Assembly (NCBI RefSeq): GCF_012489685.1
Contig: NC_080043.1
Coordinates: 61,187,920 to 61,251,919, forward strand
Source of the DNA: Lotus japonicus
Taxonomy: Eukaryota > Streptophyta > Magnoliopsida > Fabales > Fabaceae
Reading direction: 5' to 3'
Length of the DNA stretch: 64,000 nucleotides
Within the stretch, counting starts at the first letter, position 1, and the number at the start of each line of letters is the position of its first letter. Shown here piece by piece: positions 1 through 18,342 of this stretch. The position numbers were made by a program, and so were the translations under genes. A model generated the notes under the pieces. That model was not told where the DNA came from and made no database searches. It was given only the letters and a program-made list of their open reading frames with translations.

Positions 1-72
1 AATTATGTCATTGTAAATTTGTAACTAATAAAATTCTTAAATTGATCTTCCGATTGTTTATATTATAAATTT

Positions 73-307
73 GGCTTAATAGCATTTTTGTCCCTCACTT
101 ATTACAATTTTCCACTTTTGGTCTCTTAAGAAAATAATTAGTAAAATTAGTCTCTCATATTTACACACTTTTGCTGTTTTAGTCTCAAATAAGGATCATT
201 TTTCAAAAAGTTAAGCAATGTGGAGTACCAAAAGTGCTAATTTTTTTATTAGGAACCAAAAGTGCCAAATTATAATAAGTGAGGAACCAAAAGTGCTATT
301 TTAAGCC
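73..307. mobile_element. MITE, Mutator-like, with 10-bp TSD
   Basis: The two ends are inverted copies: the left starts GGCTTAATAGCA, and the reverse complement of the right starts GGCTTAAAATAGCA; both continue into CCTCACTTATTA. The 235-bp element is flanked by an identical 10-bp direct repeat TTATAAATTT (63-72 and 308-317). It has no coding capacity. A 9-11 bp duplication plus long inverted ends fits the Mutator class; the family name is inference. Confidence 0.8.
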
Positions 308-317
308 TTATAAATTT

Positions 318-1426
318 TACAACATGATAAAAATACAGTTTTTATTTTTTTGAAAATATTTATTTTGTGGTTTACAAATTGATTTTAATCTTCATTGAAA
401 TTAATTTTAATTAGCATTTCAAGTTGATTTGGGGCAAATATGTTAACCTAATCCTTCCTCCTCTCCTCCATCATATTTAATTTCATCTTCTTCTTTGCCG
501 TATTATCTTCTTAGTCGTGATGTCATGTCGTCGTGCTTCATCAACTCTTGTTGGCTTGTTGACTTGCATAGCTTGTTCGAAGCATCCTAATATTTGATCT
601 CTTCAACCAGAAGAAGAGGAAGAAACTAAACTAAGAGAATCAGAAACATATTATTTTGCTAACATGAATAGTTCGAAGCAGCCCTGGCATTTCAATTTGG
701 TTTGGGCTGCTATAATTTTGGTCATGTTATCGTGTTTGATAGATAGGAAAATCCAATGATGCATTATAACAGGAGCTAATCAATTCTCAATTTTGGTGCT
801 ATTCTTTTTCATTAATAATATTGGACGACCCATTACTTTCTTTTTCTGTTCTTGCATGATATTTGTGAAGTTTGGTTAAATAAGGCTAATGATTTGCTGA
901 AAGATGACTGTTCTATTCCATGAGCATGTCTTGAAGCGGATGAAGCAAGAGGATGAAGCTATAAAGGTTTAGAATTAATGAACTCTTCTGATATCTTATT
1001 TTATATAGGTTCTTTTTAGTTACATAGGAACATAAAATCTTATTTTAGGTTTTTAATTTGATTTTTGTCAATTTCAAAAATAATTAAAATATATAAATAG
1101 TTACGTTGGGGGCCGGATAAAATGCAAAAATTTAAGAAGTATATAGATACCCAAATTTTAAACATGAAACTTACTGGTCAAATAAATGACATAACATTCT
1201 GGCATTTTACTATTGGACATTGGTCACTATAGAAGAGGCATGACTACTGTTTAAAGTTTAATTTGCCTATTTTTTATTTAATTTTAACAAACACCATTTT
1301 ATAAAATTGAGAACAGCTTATAACATGGGCCTTATATATATAAAAAAATCAATTACACGGGCCAAGTCTAAGATAAAGAAATTCATTCAAGCAGCAAACT
1401 TTTCAAGTTCTGTAGGAAAAACCAAA
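318..1426. other. AT-rich intergenic DNA, no gene seen
   Basis: No ORF with protein-family character and no clear RNA gene or repeat structure was recognised here. Base composition is strongly AT-rich, as in the introns to the right. Confidence 0.6.
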
Positions 1427-1620
1427 CACTAAAAAAAAATGTATTTTTAGTGGGTATTGTTAAATTGTGGCATTTAATAAATGCCACAAGTGTTATTACC
1501 GGTATTCACCTTAAGTGCCATTATTTCAGGTGCCACAACTGCCTTTGTGGCATTTTTTGCTTAAATTCTGGTATTGTAAGCCACAAATTGGTACTGGCAT
1601 CTTTTAAATGCCACAAACTA
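1427..1620. mobile_element. Possible CACTA transposon end (fragment)
   Basis: The stretch begins CACTAAAAAAAAATG and is followed by a TTTTTAGTGG motif. It then has at least five copies of TGCCAC or its complement GTGGCA in both orientations, like the subterminal repeats of plant CACTA (En/Spm) elements. No matching opposite end or 3-bp target duplication was found, so this is at most one degraded end. Confidence 0.4.
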
Positions 1621-1625
1621 CATAT

Positions 1626-2875
1626 ATACCTCATTTTATCAATAATATTTTATTTACTTATATATTCATACTTTTATACTTTGTTGCTGAAATCATGTTA
1701 TCTTTTATGGAGAAAATATTAATTAAAGGAAAATATTTCTAACAATCAATATAAGCTCTACCTTCACAAGAGAAATAAAGAAAGGCTAGCCACCGGAGCT
1801 TAAACGTTGGCCCAAAGCTCCGGAGGAACTAAAACCAAACATTTTGACAAAAGTTAGGGACTAAAGTACAAATTTATTCTGGTAAGGGACCAATGTCAAA
1901 CATATGGTAAAGGATAGAGACCAAAAAATTATTTAAGCCATAAAGAAATGCTCAAGCTCATGTACACCTAATAAGTATGTCTCTGTCACAAGGTTCAAAC
2001 AAACTAACAAATCAGCATCAATATGAAATGAAATATATGATCCACTGTTTAAAATAAACTGCTTTTTCCTATAGCCAATGTGGATCGTAAAAAGCGTCAA
2101 CTGATCCACTGTTTCCACCTCCTCTCCACACAATTTATTGATTGAACAAATACCATTTTGAGATAGAGGATAGCTCAATCCCTAATTGTGTTTGGATTTA
2201 GATTATATTAGATAATGTTTGTGGTGAAAAATTTATTAACTAAATGTGGCTTTGCATTGCAAGAATGAATATATCGTAAATGCAAAATATTTTATTTGTT
2301 CATATTTAAATTAGAATATGACTTCTATCGTTCATGCTAATTAACATCAAAATTACCTAAAGTGCAGTTTAATAAGTGCAACTTGTACCACCATTAAACA
2401 TGAAATTAATGTAGCGCAGTAGTTACTTACTTTATCTATTAATCATTAGGTTGAAAAATCAATTAATTTGTGGTATTGTAGTGGAGAATATTTTGCAGGC
2501 AGCCGTTTAACATTTGTGTAACCACCGCATTAAAAACATTAGTAACTCCAGAGATGGATTTAGAAATTTCATGTTGTGGGGGGTAAAACATACAAATAAA
2601 TTAGCATTAAAAATATAACAGCACTTTTAAAATATTTACCATACACCATAGTTGTCCTTTGCTAATTTTGTAATTAGATACTGTTTACTGTTAAATATAT
2701 GAATAAATTATACTTCATTACTTGCAATTTTTCATATATATATGACATTAAACTACATTCTTCTGTAAAATGTTTGCGATTGAATATCAGAATCCATCAC
2801 AAAACTTTTAGCTGATTAATTATAGAGACAAATTAGTGATAAATTTTATAGATTGGTATTTTTATTCGCAAAAAA
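1626..2875. other. Intergenic DNA with a small hairpin
   Basis: No gene is supported. A perfect 9-bp stem, CCGGAGCTT (1793-1801) and AAGCTCCGG (1815-1823), could form a hairpin. Text around 1845-1940 (repeated 'gggac..aaa' phrases ending in TTTAAGCC) resembles the right end of the element at 73-307 and may be a decayed relative. Confidence 0.45.
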
Positions 2876-3602
2876 GGAAAAAACACATTACACTCCCTGA
2901 AGTTTGGGCCACGTGCAACTTAACCCCTATATTTAAAAACATGCATTTAACTCCTTAAAGTTGTAAAAGTGTGCAAAGTAACCTTTTTTTATGCATCGGA
3001 AACCTTGCAAATTATGTTAATACTTTTGTTAATTTTAAACACAAATTACTAGTTATCCACGTTCAATTCCCAAACTGCCCCTAATATTGACCCTTTCCCA
3101 TTCTTTTATGTTTATTTTATCCCATATCATTATTTTCAATCATATATTTTATATCATATTAACAATTCAACTTCTCTATTATTCCATAATATTATTTTTT
3201 TCATAAATTTATTAATTAATAATATTTTAATTTTAATGTATAAAAAGTAAGGGACAGTAATATTAATACTATTGAATAAGAAAATTTTCTATTCTTTGAA
3301 AAACCTTATTATTGGATAATAGATAATTAATTTTTTTCATACAATATATAATTAGAACATATTGATATGAGATAAAATAAAAATAAATGAATGAGGGAGG
3401 GCCATGAGTTTTTAACAGAGGTTGTTCGGGAATTTAATTAATTAACATGGATAATAAGTCAATTATGTTGAAAATTAGTAAGAATATTAACATAAGAATT
3501 ACTTTGCACATTTTAAAAACTTTAAGGAGTTAAATACCCAATTTTAAATATGCGGTGCTAAGTCACGTATGACCCAAATTTTAGGGGTGTAATTTTTTTC
3601 CC
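2876..3602. mobile_element. Long-TIR foldback MITE
   Basis: The first and last roughly 110 bases are inverted copies of each other. They begin GGAAAAAACACATTACAC on the left and, reverse-complemented, GGGAAAAAAATTACAC on the right. They share AACTCCTTAAAGTT and GTGCAAAGTAA at matching distances. The 727-bp element has no ORF. The flanks TTCGCAAAAA and CTTGCAAATA are an imperfect candidate target duplication. The structure fits a Mutator-like or foldback non-autonomous element. Confidence 0.75.
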
Positions 3603-4011
3603 TTGCAAATATATAGTGTTGAAATCTGTCTATTTTAGCGACAAATTTTCCATATATCATATTCATCGCAAGTACATGTAAATTTTAATAAATATTTCAA
3701 ATTAGAAATGAAATTTAAAAATTAAAATAAAATCCTTCGCTAAAAGTGTGAGACATCACCGTGAGTGAATAAAAAACCAATGATGGATATTTTGATTTTG
3801 GTCAATTATCAATATGTAAGATTTTGAAAGAAAAAAAGAGAATAAAAATAGCCAAGAGCCAATGGCCCAATAAACAGATTAATTAAGATGTGGAAAAAGG
3901 AAACGGGCAAAACCAAATAGAGTTAAAATGACCCATTTTGTAACCTACAATGAATAAATAAGATTTTTTATAAAAAAATTAATGAATAAAATATAAAAAT
4001 TTTAAGTCAAT
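3603..4011. other. AT-rich intergenic DNA
   Basis: Nothing gene-like is seen. The last eight bases (4004-4011, AAGTCAAT) are the left target duplication of the SINE that follows. Confidence 0.6.
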
Positions 4012-4113
4012 GTCTCCGTAAGATAGCTCAAGTGGTAGGAGCTGGGGACATAGGGGAGGTTCAGGGTTCGATTCCTGGCAGGTGCTATTTATCTTTCTGA
4101 TGTACAAAAAAAA
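4012..4113 (+). mobile_element. tRNA-derived SINE with 8-bp TSD
   Basis: A pol III-type A box (TAGCTCAAGTGGTAGGAGC, from 4024) and B box (GGTTCGATTCC, from 4065) are spaced as in a tRNA gene. A short unrelated tail and an A-run follow. The 102-bp unit is flanked by AAGTCAAT at 4004-4011 and 4114-4121, so it was retroposed. It lies about 280 bp upstream of the beta-glucosidase start codon. The subfamily is not assigned. Confidence 0.85.
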
Positions 4114-4336
4114 AAGTCAATTATTTTCAATGTAATTAGACAATAAGTTACTTAACTCAAACTTTCTCATATGATATTTAGACAACCGGTTTTATGCTAT
4201 CTGTCCCTCTACTATCTTAGTTTTCCTGCTTCCCCTTGGGATGCTGCAGATATTATATTTTTTCAATGTTTGTTTATATCTATAATTAGTCCATGGTAAT
4301 CTGTATTTAATTAGACTTAATCTACCAAGTTTCGCT

Positions 4337-4344
4337 TATAAAAA
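4337..4344 (+). promoter_or_regulatory. TATA box of the beta-glucosidase gene
   Basis: TATAAAAA lies 51 bases before the ATG at 4395. A CA-rich leader typical of plant transcription starts follows (ACATTTTCACACAAATACTC). Transcription is predicted to start near 4370; this has not been measured. Confidence 0.65.
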
Positions 4345-4394
4345 GGCCCACATTTTCACACAAATACTCACTCTTCTTCATCAATTCACTTGAT

Positions 4395-11723
<7,329 letters not shown>

Positions 11724-11808
11724 ACTTTGGATGACTAATGGCTCTACAAATTATGCAATGAAGTACATCATTCAAGTTAAGCTTTCAATAATTATATGAT
11801 CCTTCGTC

Positions 11809-12072
11809 CGAATCCGCTTCTGGTGTTGATGTGGGTGGGCTGTTGTGATCGTATTGTTTTTGTTGTTGTATCCCCTTGCTTGTTCCAGCTGCAGCGGTAT
11901 GGACCATGGTACTGCAAGGATCCTGCTTTCATCTTGCTGGGTTGTTGTTATGTTGTCTTTTGTACCTTTTTGTTCCTTGTAACTTGGGGGCTTGAACTCT
12001 TTTACTCCAATGTTCCATTTCTCTTTGTATCTGTTCTGTTTCTTATCAATAAAAGTTTTGGTTTTTTAATAA
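11809..12072 (+). mobile_element. Truncated LINE 3' end with 19-bp TSD
   Basis: The 264-bp insert ends in ATCAATAAAAG, TTTTTTAATAAAA and an A-rich tail. It is flanked by the perfect 19-bp repeat AATTATATGATCCTTCGTC (11790-11808 and 12073-12091). No A/B-box head is present, so this is a 5'-truncated LINE rather than a SINE. It lies 86 bp after the beta-glucosidase stop codon and brings AATAAA signals in sense orientation. It may therefore supply the gene's polyadenylation site. Confidence 0.85.
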
Positions 12073-12091
12073 AATTATATGATCCTTCGTC

Positions 12092-14193
12092 TTTTTTTTT
12101 GTTATATGGAGGGATCGTCCTTTATTCTCAGTCAAAGCCAATTTTATTCTATGAATAATAGCTACTTTTCCATATATTTATGTGCATTTCTTTATACGTG
12201 CCTTTTTGATAAAAAAAAATGGATAAATTTGGATTTGGTTTCTGTAAATTAAAAGGAATGAGATTTAACTTTGGTCCTTCAAACCATGAGAAGTAACATG
12301 GTCTTAGTTCTCATATGAGCCAAAGCTCTTATGACATTGTCATGTGTCTAGTTTGGTTGGATCCGACACGCTACATGTAACCTGTAATTAATATTTATTT
12401 TACATGTGTAAATTTATAAATTAAATTAACTATATGTTGGAAAAGCTTTCAACGGGGTTAAATATAAATTATTTAAGAAAACCTCACTTGAACAATGTTG
12501 CTTTGTTGAACAACATGCATTAATAACTGTGCTATTTTTACTGTTCACGAGTAATAATAAAACACATGGATTAGTGTTTACATATCATCCATGTCCAACA
12601 CTAATGAACGTTAACACCGTCACAGTCTAGTCCAGTAGAACATGGGAGATCATAGCTTTGAACTTGTTTCGTTTGCCGTATGTATGTTGGAGACTCTAAA
12701 CCAGTCATTTTGTGTCACCATACTTTGTTGGTGCAACCGGTAAATCCATTATTTGCAAAATTTCTCTTAATGGCCCATTTCCTATTTCAAGCTTTAAGGT
12801 AGTGTTTGGCCCAACTTATTTTTGACTTAAAAGTTACTTTTAAGGCAAAGTTGGGCCAAACAGATTTCATTAAAATTTCTTTGACTTAAAAGTTACTTAT
12901 TTTTACTGAAGAAAATGATAAAAGTAACTTTTTAGAAAAAGGTATTGGGAGGAGCTTTGAAAAAAAGGAGCTTCTTTTTTGGCCCAACTTATTTGTATCT
13001 TTCGTGGTTTACGTGGGTTTATCGTGTTTTTCTCCAACTTTTTCATGTTGGAAACCTGGTCGTTTCCTCCATCGTCTTCCTCTACGGACTCTCGTGGTGA
13101 GCTTTCACGGTCTTCCTAAGCAGTACGTTGCAATCTCTTCTTTTTTACTTTCCCTAATTGTGATTTTTCCCAGAAATTAGGCATGTTATCAAATTGGTTG
13201 TGAAATTCTTAATTTCCATTGTTATATGTGGGTGGGATTAAATTGGTAGGTTCCTCTTCATGTGAATTCAACTGCACCTCTTGTCCTTCGTCCTTGATCT
13301 GAATTGTAGCGTTCTGTTCTATTTTTTTCTGTTCTCTGCTGGTCTGTTAGGCACACCTTGCTTTTCCTTTGCTGTTCCACTGTTCTTTTTTTTGGTGCTT
13401 CTTTTTTTATACTTTGTTTTCCTTGTTTTTGGCCTTTCGGAAAAAAATACTGTGTGTTATTTCACAGCGGCGGGGTTAGATAATGATCACGCTTGGTAAA
13501 AAAAAACATTCTCGGTTCCTCTTTCTGCCAAATATCATATGTTCTGCAATTTTAAAATGCAATAGTTGACCTGTATGGATAAATAGATATGTACATGTCA
13601 AGTTGTTAGTGAAAGATGGTGGACCGTATGATGATGGTGGGCATTGTTTATAGAACATGCTAAATAAGAGAGAAAAGTATATGAATTTTTATTGGACAAT
13701 TTTTTAGGGTCTGATTGGTCTTTCATCAAAGTGATTAGAGTGGTGTCAATTTGCACATTGATAAACTTTGGTATGTATCTAGTATTTTTTTACTTAAATT
13801 TGGAAAATACTAGATACTCATGTATTCTGTACACACTACAAATGTCTGACACTCAATTATCTAGTATATCTCTGTGTCTGTGTGTGGTACTGGAGGTAAC
13901 AAGAGAAAAATCTAGAGAAGAATAAGATAGTGTTTGAGGGGCAACAGTGGTTATGAGTCTTATTTTCTGCTTTTTTTTTTCTTTCTGATCAATTAAGTAT
14001 TTTCACCTATCTTGACCTAATTTAGCTGTTTGTTCTGAAGTGGTAAATATAGCTTAATCTTGTAAAAGGTTCCTATTTGCTTCTGATTTAGTAAGCTAAC
14101 ATTATTATTTAGCATAATGTATATAGAAGCTTACTTGAAAGTACACATAAATGACTAGTTAGTTAATGTCTGATACATGGCAGCCTACTCCCT
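12092..14193. other. Intergenic DNA, no supported gene
   Basis: Short ORFs here are T-rich translations without family character. A small inverted repeat TTTGGCCCAACTT..AAGTTGGGCCAAA (about 12808-12859) resembles the ends of hAT-like miniature elements but lacks a matching boundary. Sequence near 13,000-13,140 is less AT-rich and could be promoter or leader of the MYB-like gene that starts at 14194; that is only a guess. Confidence 0.4.
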
Positions 14194-14379
14194 ATGTCTA
14201 ATTCTGAAAATAGTCGAAAAAATGCAAAGTGGGATCAATACATTACCAAAGCTTTACTTACACTTTGTATGGAAGAGATTCGCAAGAGTGGAAAACCGGG
14301 AATTGCATTTAAAGCTAAGAAATAGGAAGAAATACGAAAAGAATTTGAAAAACAAACTACTAGAAATTAGACCGTAAAG
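14194..14379 (+). pseudogene. MYB/SANT-like gene, 5' half (split by element A)
   Basis: From ATG 14194 one frame reads MSNSENSRKNAKWDQYITKA, then LLTLCMEEIRKSGKPG and FKAKK. This is the start of the Myb/SANT-like DNA-binding domain of the plant L10-interacting MYB-like family, which is related to Harbinger accessory proteins. Two stops interrupt it: TAG at 14323-14325 where the family has Trp (KK-W-EEI), and TAG at 14368-14370. Element A enters at 14380, and the frame resumes at 48223. It is a dead gene copy. The family was recognised from memory. Confidence 0.8.
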
Positions 14380-15753
14380 TGAGATGCAAATAAGTAACAC
14401 AAGAAGGGGGGGGGAGTTTGAATTGTGTACTTGAAATTTACGATTTAGAACTTTAGTTTATGAAAAGAATATGTTCTTTTATAAAAACGTTAAGTGTGAC
14501 TTTTTGTAAACGGTTTAGTGCAGCGGAAGTAAATGAGTAACTAAACAGAACGATCAGCAAACAAAGATTTATACTGGTTCACCCTAAACGATTGGGCTAC
14601 GTCCAGTACTTGGCCACCACCAAGATTTTCACTAGCAAGTATCAAGGACTTCTCCAATACAAGTATTAGACATGACTTCTCCAAGTATTATCACGGACTT
14701 CTCCAAGTATTCTACAGGACTCCTCCTACAAGTATTGTTTAGGACTTCTCCAAAATCTTACAAAGATTTAAATCACTCTACTGGGTTTCTCTTCTTTCAA
14801 GAGTGGTGGTAGAGAATTTATGGCACTGGAACTCTAAGTGTTTGGGTTCAGATTTGGCTTTGAATCACTTATGAGTTCTAACAAAAGTGTAAAGAGAATA
14901 AAGAGATTTGACTCTTTTAAGGTACGAGGTTTTCTCTTTCACTTGCAGAAGTAATGACTTGTGTTTGACACTTAAGAATTTCTGCTTGAGCTTTGAATGC
15001 TTTTGAGAAGTTTGGAATGAATGCTTGTATTCTCGGAGTTGATTCTTCTTTGCTTCAGATATTTAAGAGTGTCTTAAATACTTTCTTGCTAGTGTTGTAG
15101 CCGTTGAGAGATGAAATCCAACAGTTGTAATTAGCCTTTGTGAGGTAAGATCAAACCGTTGATTCAAAAGGCTTGGTTGGTAGCTTCATTTAATGCGGAC
15201 TCAGAGGTAAGTCTATCCTTTAGGTATAAAGATGATATTTGTCAGCTAGTAGGTGGTGATAGACTTTGGGCTACTTTTCAGACATGAGACAATTTGGAAA
15301 TTTGATGTTGACGGCATGTACTTTTCCTTGTTGGTCATCGTGCCTTTTGCTGAAGCAAATTGTCTTCACGTGATCTGGTTTGAATACAAGTCAATTGGTT
15401 GTCTTTTGATTTGAATATTGGACAACCGGTTGTAATCAAACTGAGACTTTGGCGCTCAATATTTGTCTTTGATAAATCTGACTGATGACATGGCATTGAA
15501 CGGTCATAGACTTGAGGCTTGAATAATAGTTAGCTCTCCTTTGCAGAACTGTTTTGTAGTAATAAAAATCTTCTTCTATCTGAGATCTTTTTCCTATTTG
15601 AAGTAATAGAACGTTGAAGCGTATAGCATACTTTTGAGTTTCTCCTGAAATCAAAAACGTTATCAAGAGTTTAAATTCCAGCGAAACTTCTTGTATAAAA
15701 TTGTTATGATCAAAATAAGATTTAAAAACGTTATGATGTGTTTGAACTGAACA
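14380..15753 (-). repeat. Element A 3' LTR
   Basis: 1374 bp, TGAGATGC..ACTGAACA on the plus strand. It matches 46850-48217 throughout at about 97% by eye, with a 13-bp and several smaller length differences. The adjacent inner base begins the polypurine tract. Confidence 0.95.
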
Positions 15754-16012
15754 ATCTCCCCCTTTTTGATAATGACAAATTTTATAGAAAAGAATAGTAT
15801 GGAAATTGTAAACTCCCCCTAAGTTAAGCAACGTTTTCAAAAAGGTATAGTTTGAAGCTTTTTGTTCTAAAGACTTCCTTTTCTTAACTCCCCCTCAATA
15901 AAATATTCTTTGTTAAACTATTTTTGGAAGAAAAGTTGTAGATGTTTCTTTTTTACTTTTCTATACCTTTTCTCTTCTCCTTTTCTATACCCTTTCTCCC
16001 CCTTTGGCATTA
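15754..16012 (-). other. Element A polypurine tract cluster
   Basis: On the plus strand TCTCCCCCTTTTT abuts the LTR at 15755. Further CTCCCCCT tracts occur near 15813, 15881 and 15996. On the element's strand these are AGGGGGA tracts. Several such tracts upstream of the 3' LTR are a known Sirevirus signature. The tract touching the LTR would prime plus-strand DNA synthesis. Confidence 0.75.
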
Positions 16013-16185
16013 TTAAAAAGAATGTCCAAAAATAAAGCGATGGCAGAGCATACATTAATCAGGTAAGACATGCATATCATGGATAATAACTTAAGCATTA
16101 AAACAAGACAACTTAAACATAGTATGTCATAGTGCAATTTTCCAATAATTAAACTTCATAAGGAGAGAGGAGTAGAGAGTGGCCA

Positions 16186-18337
16186 TTAGCCAAAACGATT
16201 CAGAAGCTCCTCAATCTTGGAAGTGAGATCGTAGAAGAGATTGTTGATGTGATTCCGATGATTCTCGAAATCCTCTCTGCTGACAAATTGTTCTGCCAGA
16301 GTTTTCTTCATGGACAGACTCTTCTTCATACACTCCACATCATCTTCATTGTCATCATAAGGGATGATGAACTGTTCACCAACAGTCTCATTGTTCAGTG
16401 GAACTGAACTTTTACCTTCTTCTTGGAGCTTGGCCTTTCCTTTGACTACATGAAGCTTTTCTGGATGCAGAAGGATCTCCGGAATGTTTCTTGGCAAAAG
16501 TACGAATACCTAGTTGCCCAGTAGAACAATTAAAGCCGAGATTTTGTTCAGCAAAGAGAAGGGCAGTGTGCCAACATAGCCTTCAGTTGCACATACTTGC
16601 CATTCATCCCAATCTGGGAGTTTGCTTGCTTCCAGTTGAAATTTATAGCCAACATCTGAATGCCTTTTCCAAGACACAAATACATAGTGATCTGGGGCCT
16701 TCTCAATCCTCTTGATTAACTTCTCCTGAAAGACCTTTAAATTTGTCTTGGTAGTTCCTACAGTGCGCCTACGCTTGATAGCAGAGGACACTAGCGTCTG
16801 AAGACGCCTCTTTCTCGCTTGAGAAAGGATGCGAACAGTACCATGCTTAGAGTGAGGTTGCTGAGGGCTTTTAGTGGTTGGGGTTTGTGGAGTTTGAGTG
16901 GTGTTTTGAAAAGGTTGGTCTATCTGAGTGGAAAGTGATAATGGAAAGAGTTGAAAGAGCTGGGACCTTGGTTTGGTGCTTTGGATAGGACGTTCCTCAT
17001 CAGAGGAATCCAAAGTGAGAACATGAGAGAATTTTGGAGAATTTTGATCAGTTGGATTCACAACTTGTTGTTCATCTTGGTGTGGAATTGGTGAGGGTGG
17101 TTTTGATGGTTCAGTAGTTTGTGTTTCATGGATTGTGTGTGTGGTTTGTAGTGAACGGTGTGGTTGTTGTGGTGTGACAGAACGGTTTAGATCATACGAG
17201 TCATCAAATAATGAATTAACAAACTCTTGATTGGAAAGTTCAGGATTTACCTCTTGATAAGGAAATGTAGTTCCCATGGAGTTTGTCAGCTTGGTGTGAA
17301 AAGCAATGTCTTCTTCACCGATTGGCTCATCAGGTTCATTAGCCAAGATTTTTCTCTTACGATACAGCGGCTGTTGAACTTGCTCAGCAGGCTCATCTTC
17401 AAATTGCTTCCTCAAGCGTTTGAACTTTTTCTTGGGTTCTGCAGGCTTGCTTGCAGGAGACCCTTTCCCACATCGAGTTCTTGAAGCAATGGGATGAGAT
17501 GCAAACTGTACTGGAGCTCCACCCTTGGTGATTCTGATGGACCGTTCTTTGGTGGGTGCCTTCCGGCTCGTCCTCAGGATACAGTGCGATTCGCAAGGCA
17601 GCAGGAATAACTCTCTTAGTTGGTTCCGTCCCGACTTGATCAGACAGTTCAGTCAGGTTCTTCTTCTTACCTTTGCCATTTTTGGCAATGACATTGGCTT
17701 TCTCTTTTTCTCTTACAGCTCTTTTCTTCTTAGTCATAAATTCATCAGGAACTTCTGAATCATCATAGGCGATGTTCATCTTGCTCACATCTCCTAGCTT
17801 GATTGGCGTAGTCCAAATGATGTCTTCTTCCAACTGTTCAATCTTGTTTTTCAAGAACTCAGCGGTGATCCCTATCTTCTCAAAGATTACAGTCAGCAAG
17901 GACCCACAAGGAAGATATCCTTTTCCAGTTTCCATAAAATTTAGCAGATAGCTCCACATCAAATGAGCAGGGTTGATTTTTACTCTTTTCACAATCTTGT
18001 ATAGAGCGTACCTTGCATGTGCATTCACATGACCGCTAGCACCATCCTTTGGAAGAACAACTTTGCTGATCACAGATTGCTGAACTTGATCTCATCCTTG
18101 AGATTACTCACTTCCACCACGAAGGGATCTTCTGGGTTCTTCCAGATGCAACGAGAGTCTTCAACCTTTGACAGCCAAACCAGAAAGTACCTTTCTCCTT
18201 CATCAAGTTTCACATTGAGAGCCTCAGCTACGTCTTGCAGAGTGACGTCGATGATCTTGTTGTTTGCCCTTGACTTGATGGTTTCCTGGCCCTTCACCAC
18301 TGCACAGTCGTAGAACTCCTTGACGAGAGGCACATAA
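16186..18337 (-). pseudogene. Element A env-like ORF, C-terminal part
   Basis: Minus-strand open segments (18337-18070, 18073-17399, 17415-16510, 16497-16186) form one decayed protein broken by at least three frameshifts. The N-terminal part (LVKEFYDCAVVKG, then VAEALNVKLDEGE) resembles the plant 'putative transposon protein' domain also present in elements B and C. A Lys-rich stretch, a long Ser/Thr/Pro/Gln-rich middle and a charged C-terminus follow. No signal peptide or membrane span is seen, so 'env-like' is a positional label only. The N-terminus lies across element B at 39923-40200. Confidence 0.75.
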
Positions 18338-18342
18338 ACCTC

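Noticed and set aside
1450..1722. 90-aa plus-strand ORF
   Set aside because: It translates the GTGGCA/TGCCAC repeats of a probable CACTA end and AT-rich DNA; no protein character.
4021..4087. A functional tRNA gene
   Set aside because: A and B boxes are present, but no acceptor stem can be paired. An A-run and 8-bp target duplications show it is a retroposed SINE.
13281..13499. Phe/Leu-rich ORF that looks like a membrane protein
   Set aside because: It is a T-rich stretch read in one frame; such DNA always yields Phe/Leu. No family features.
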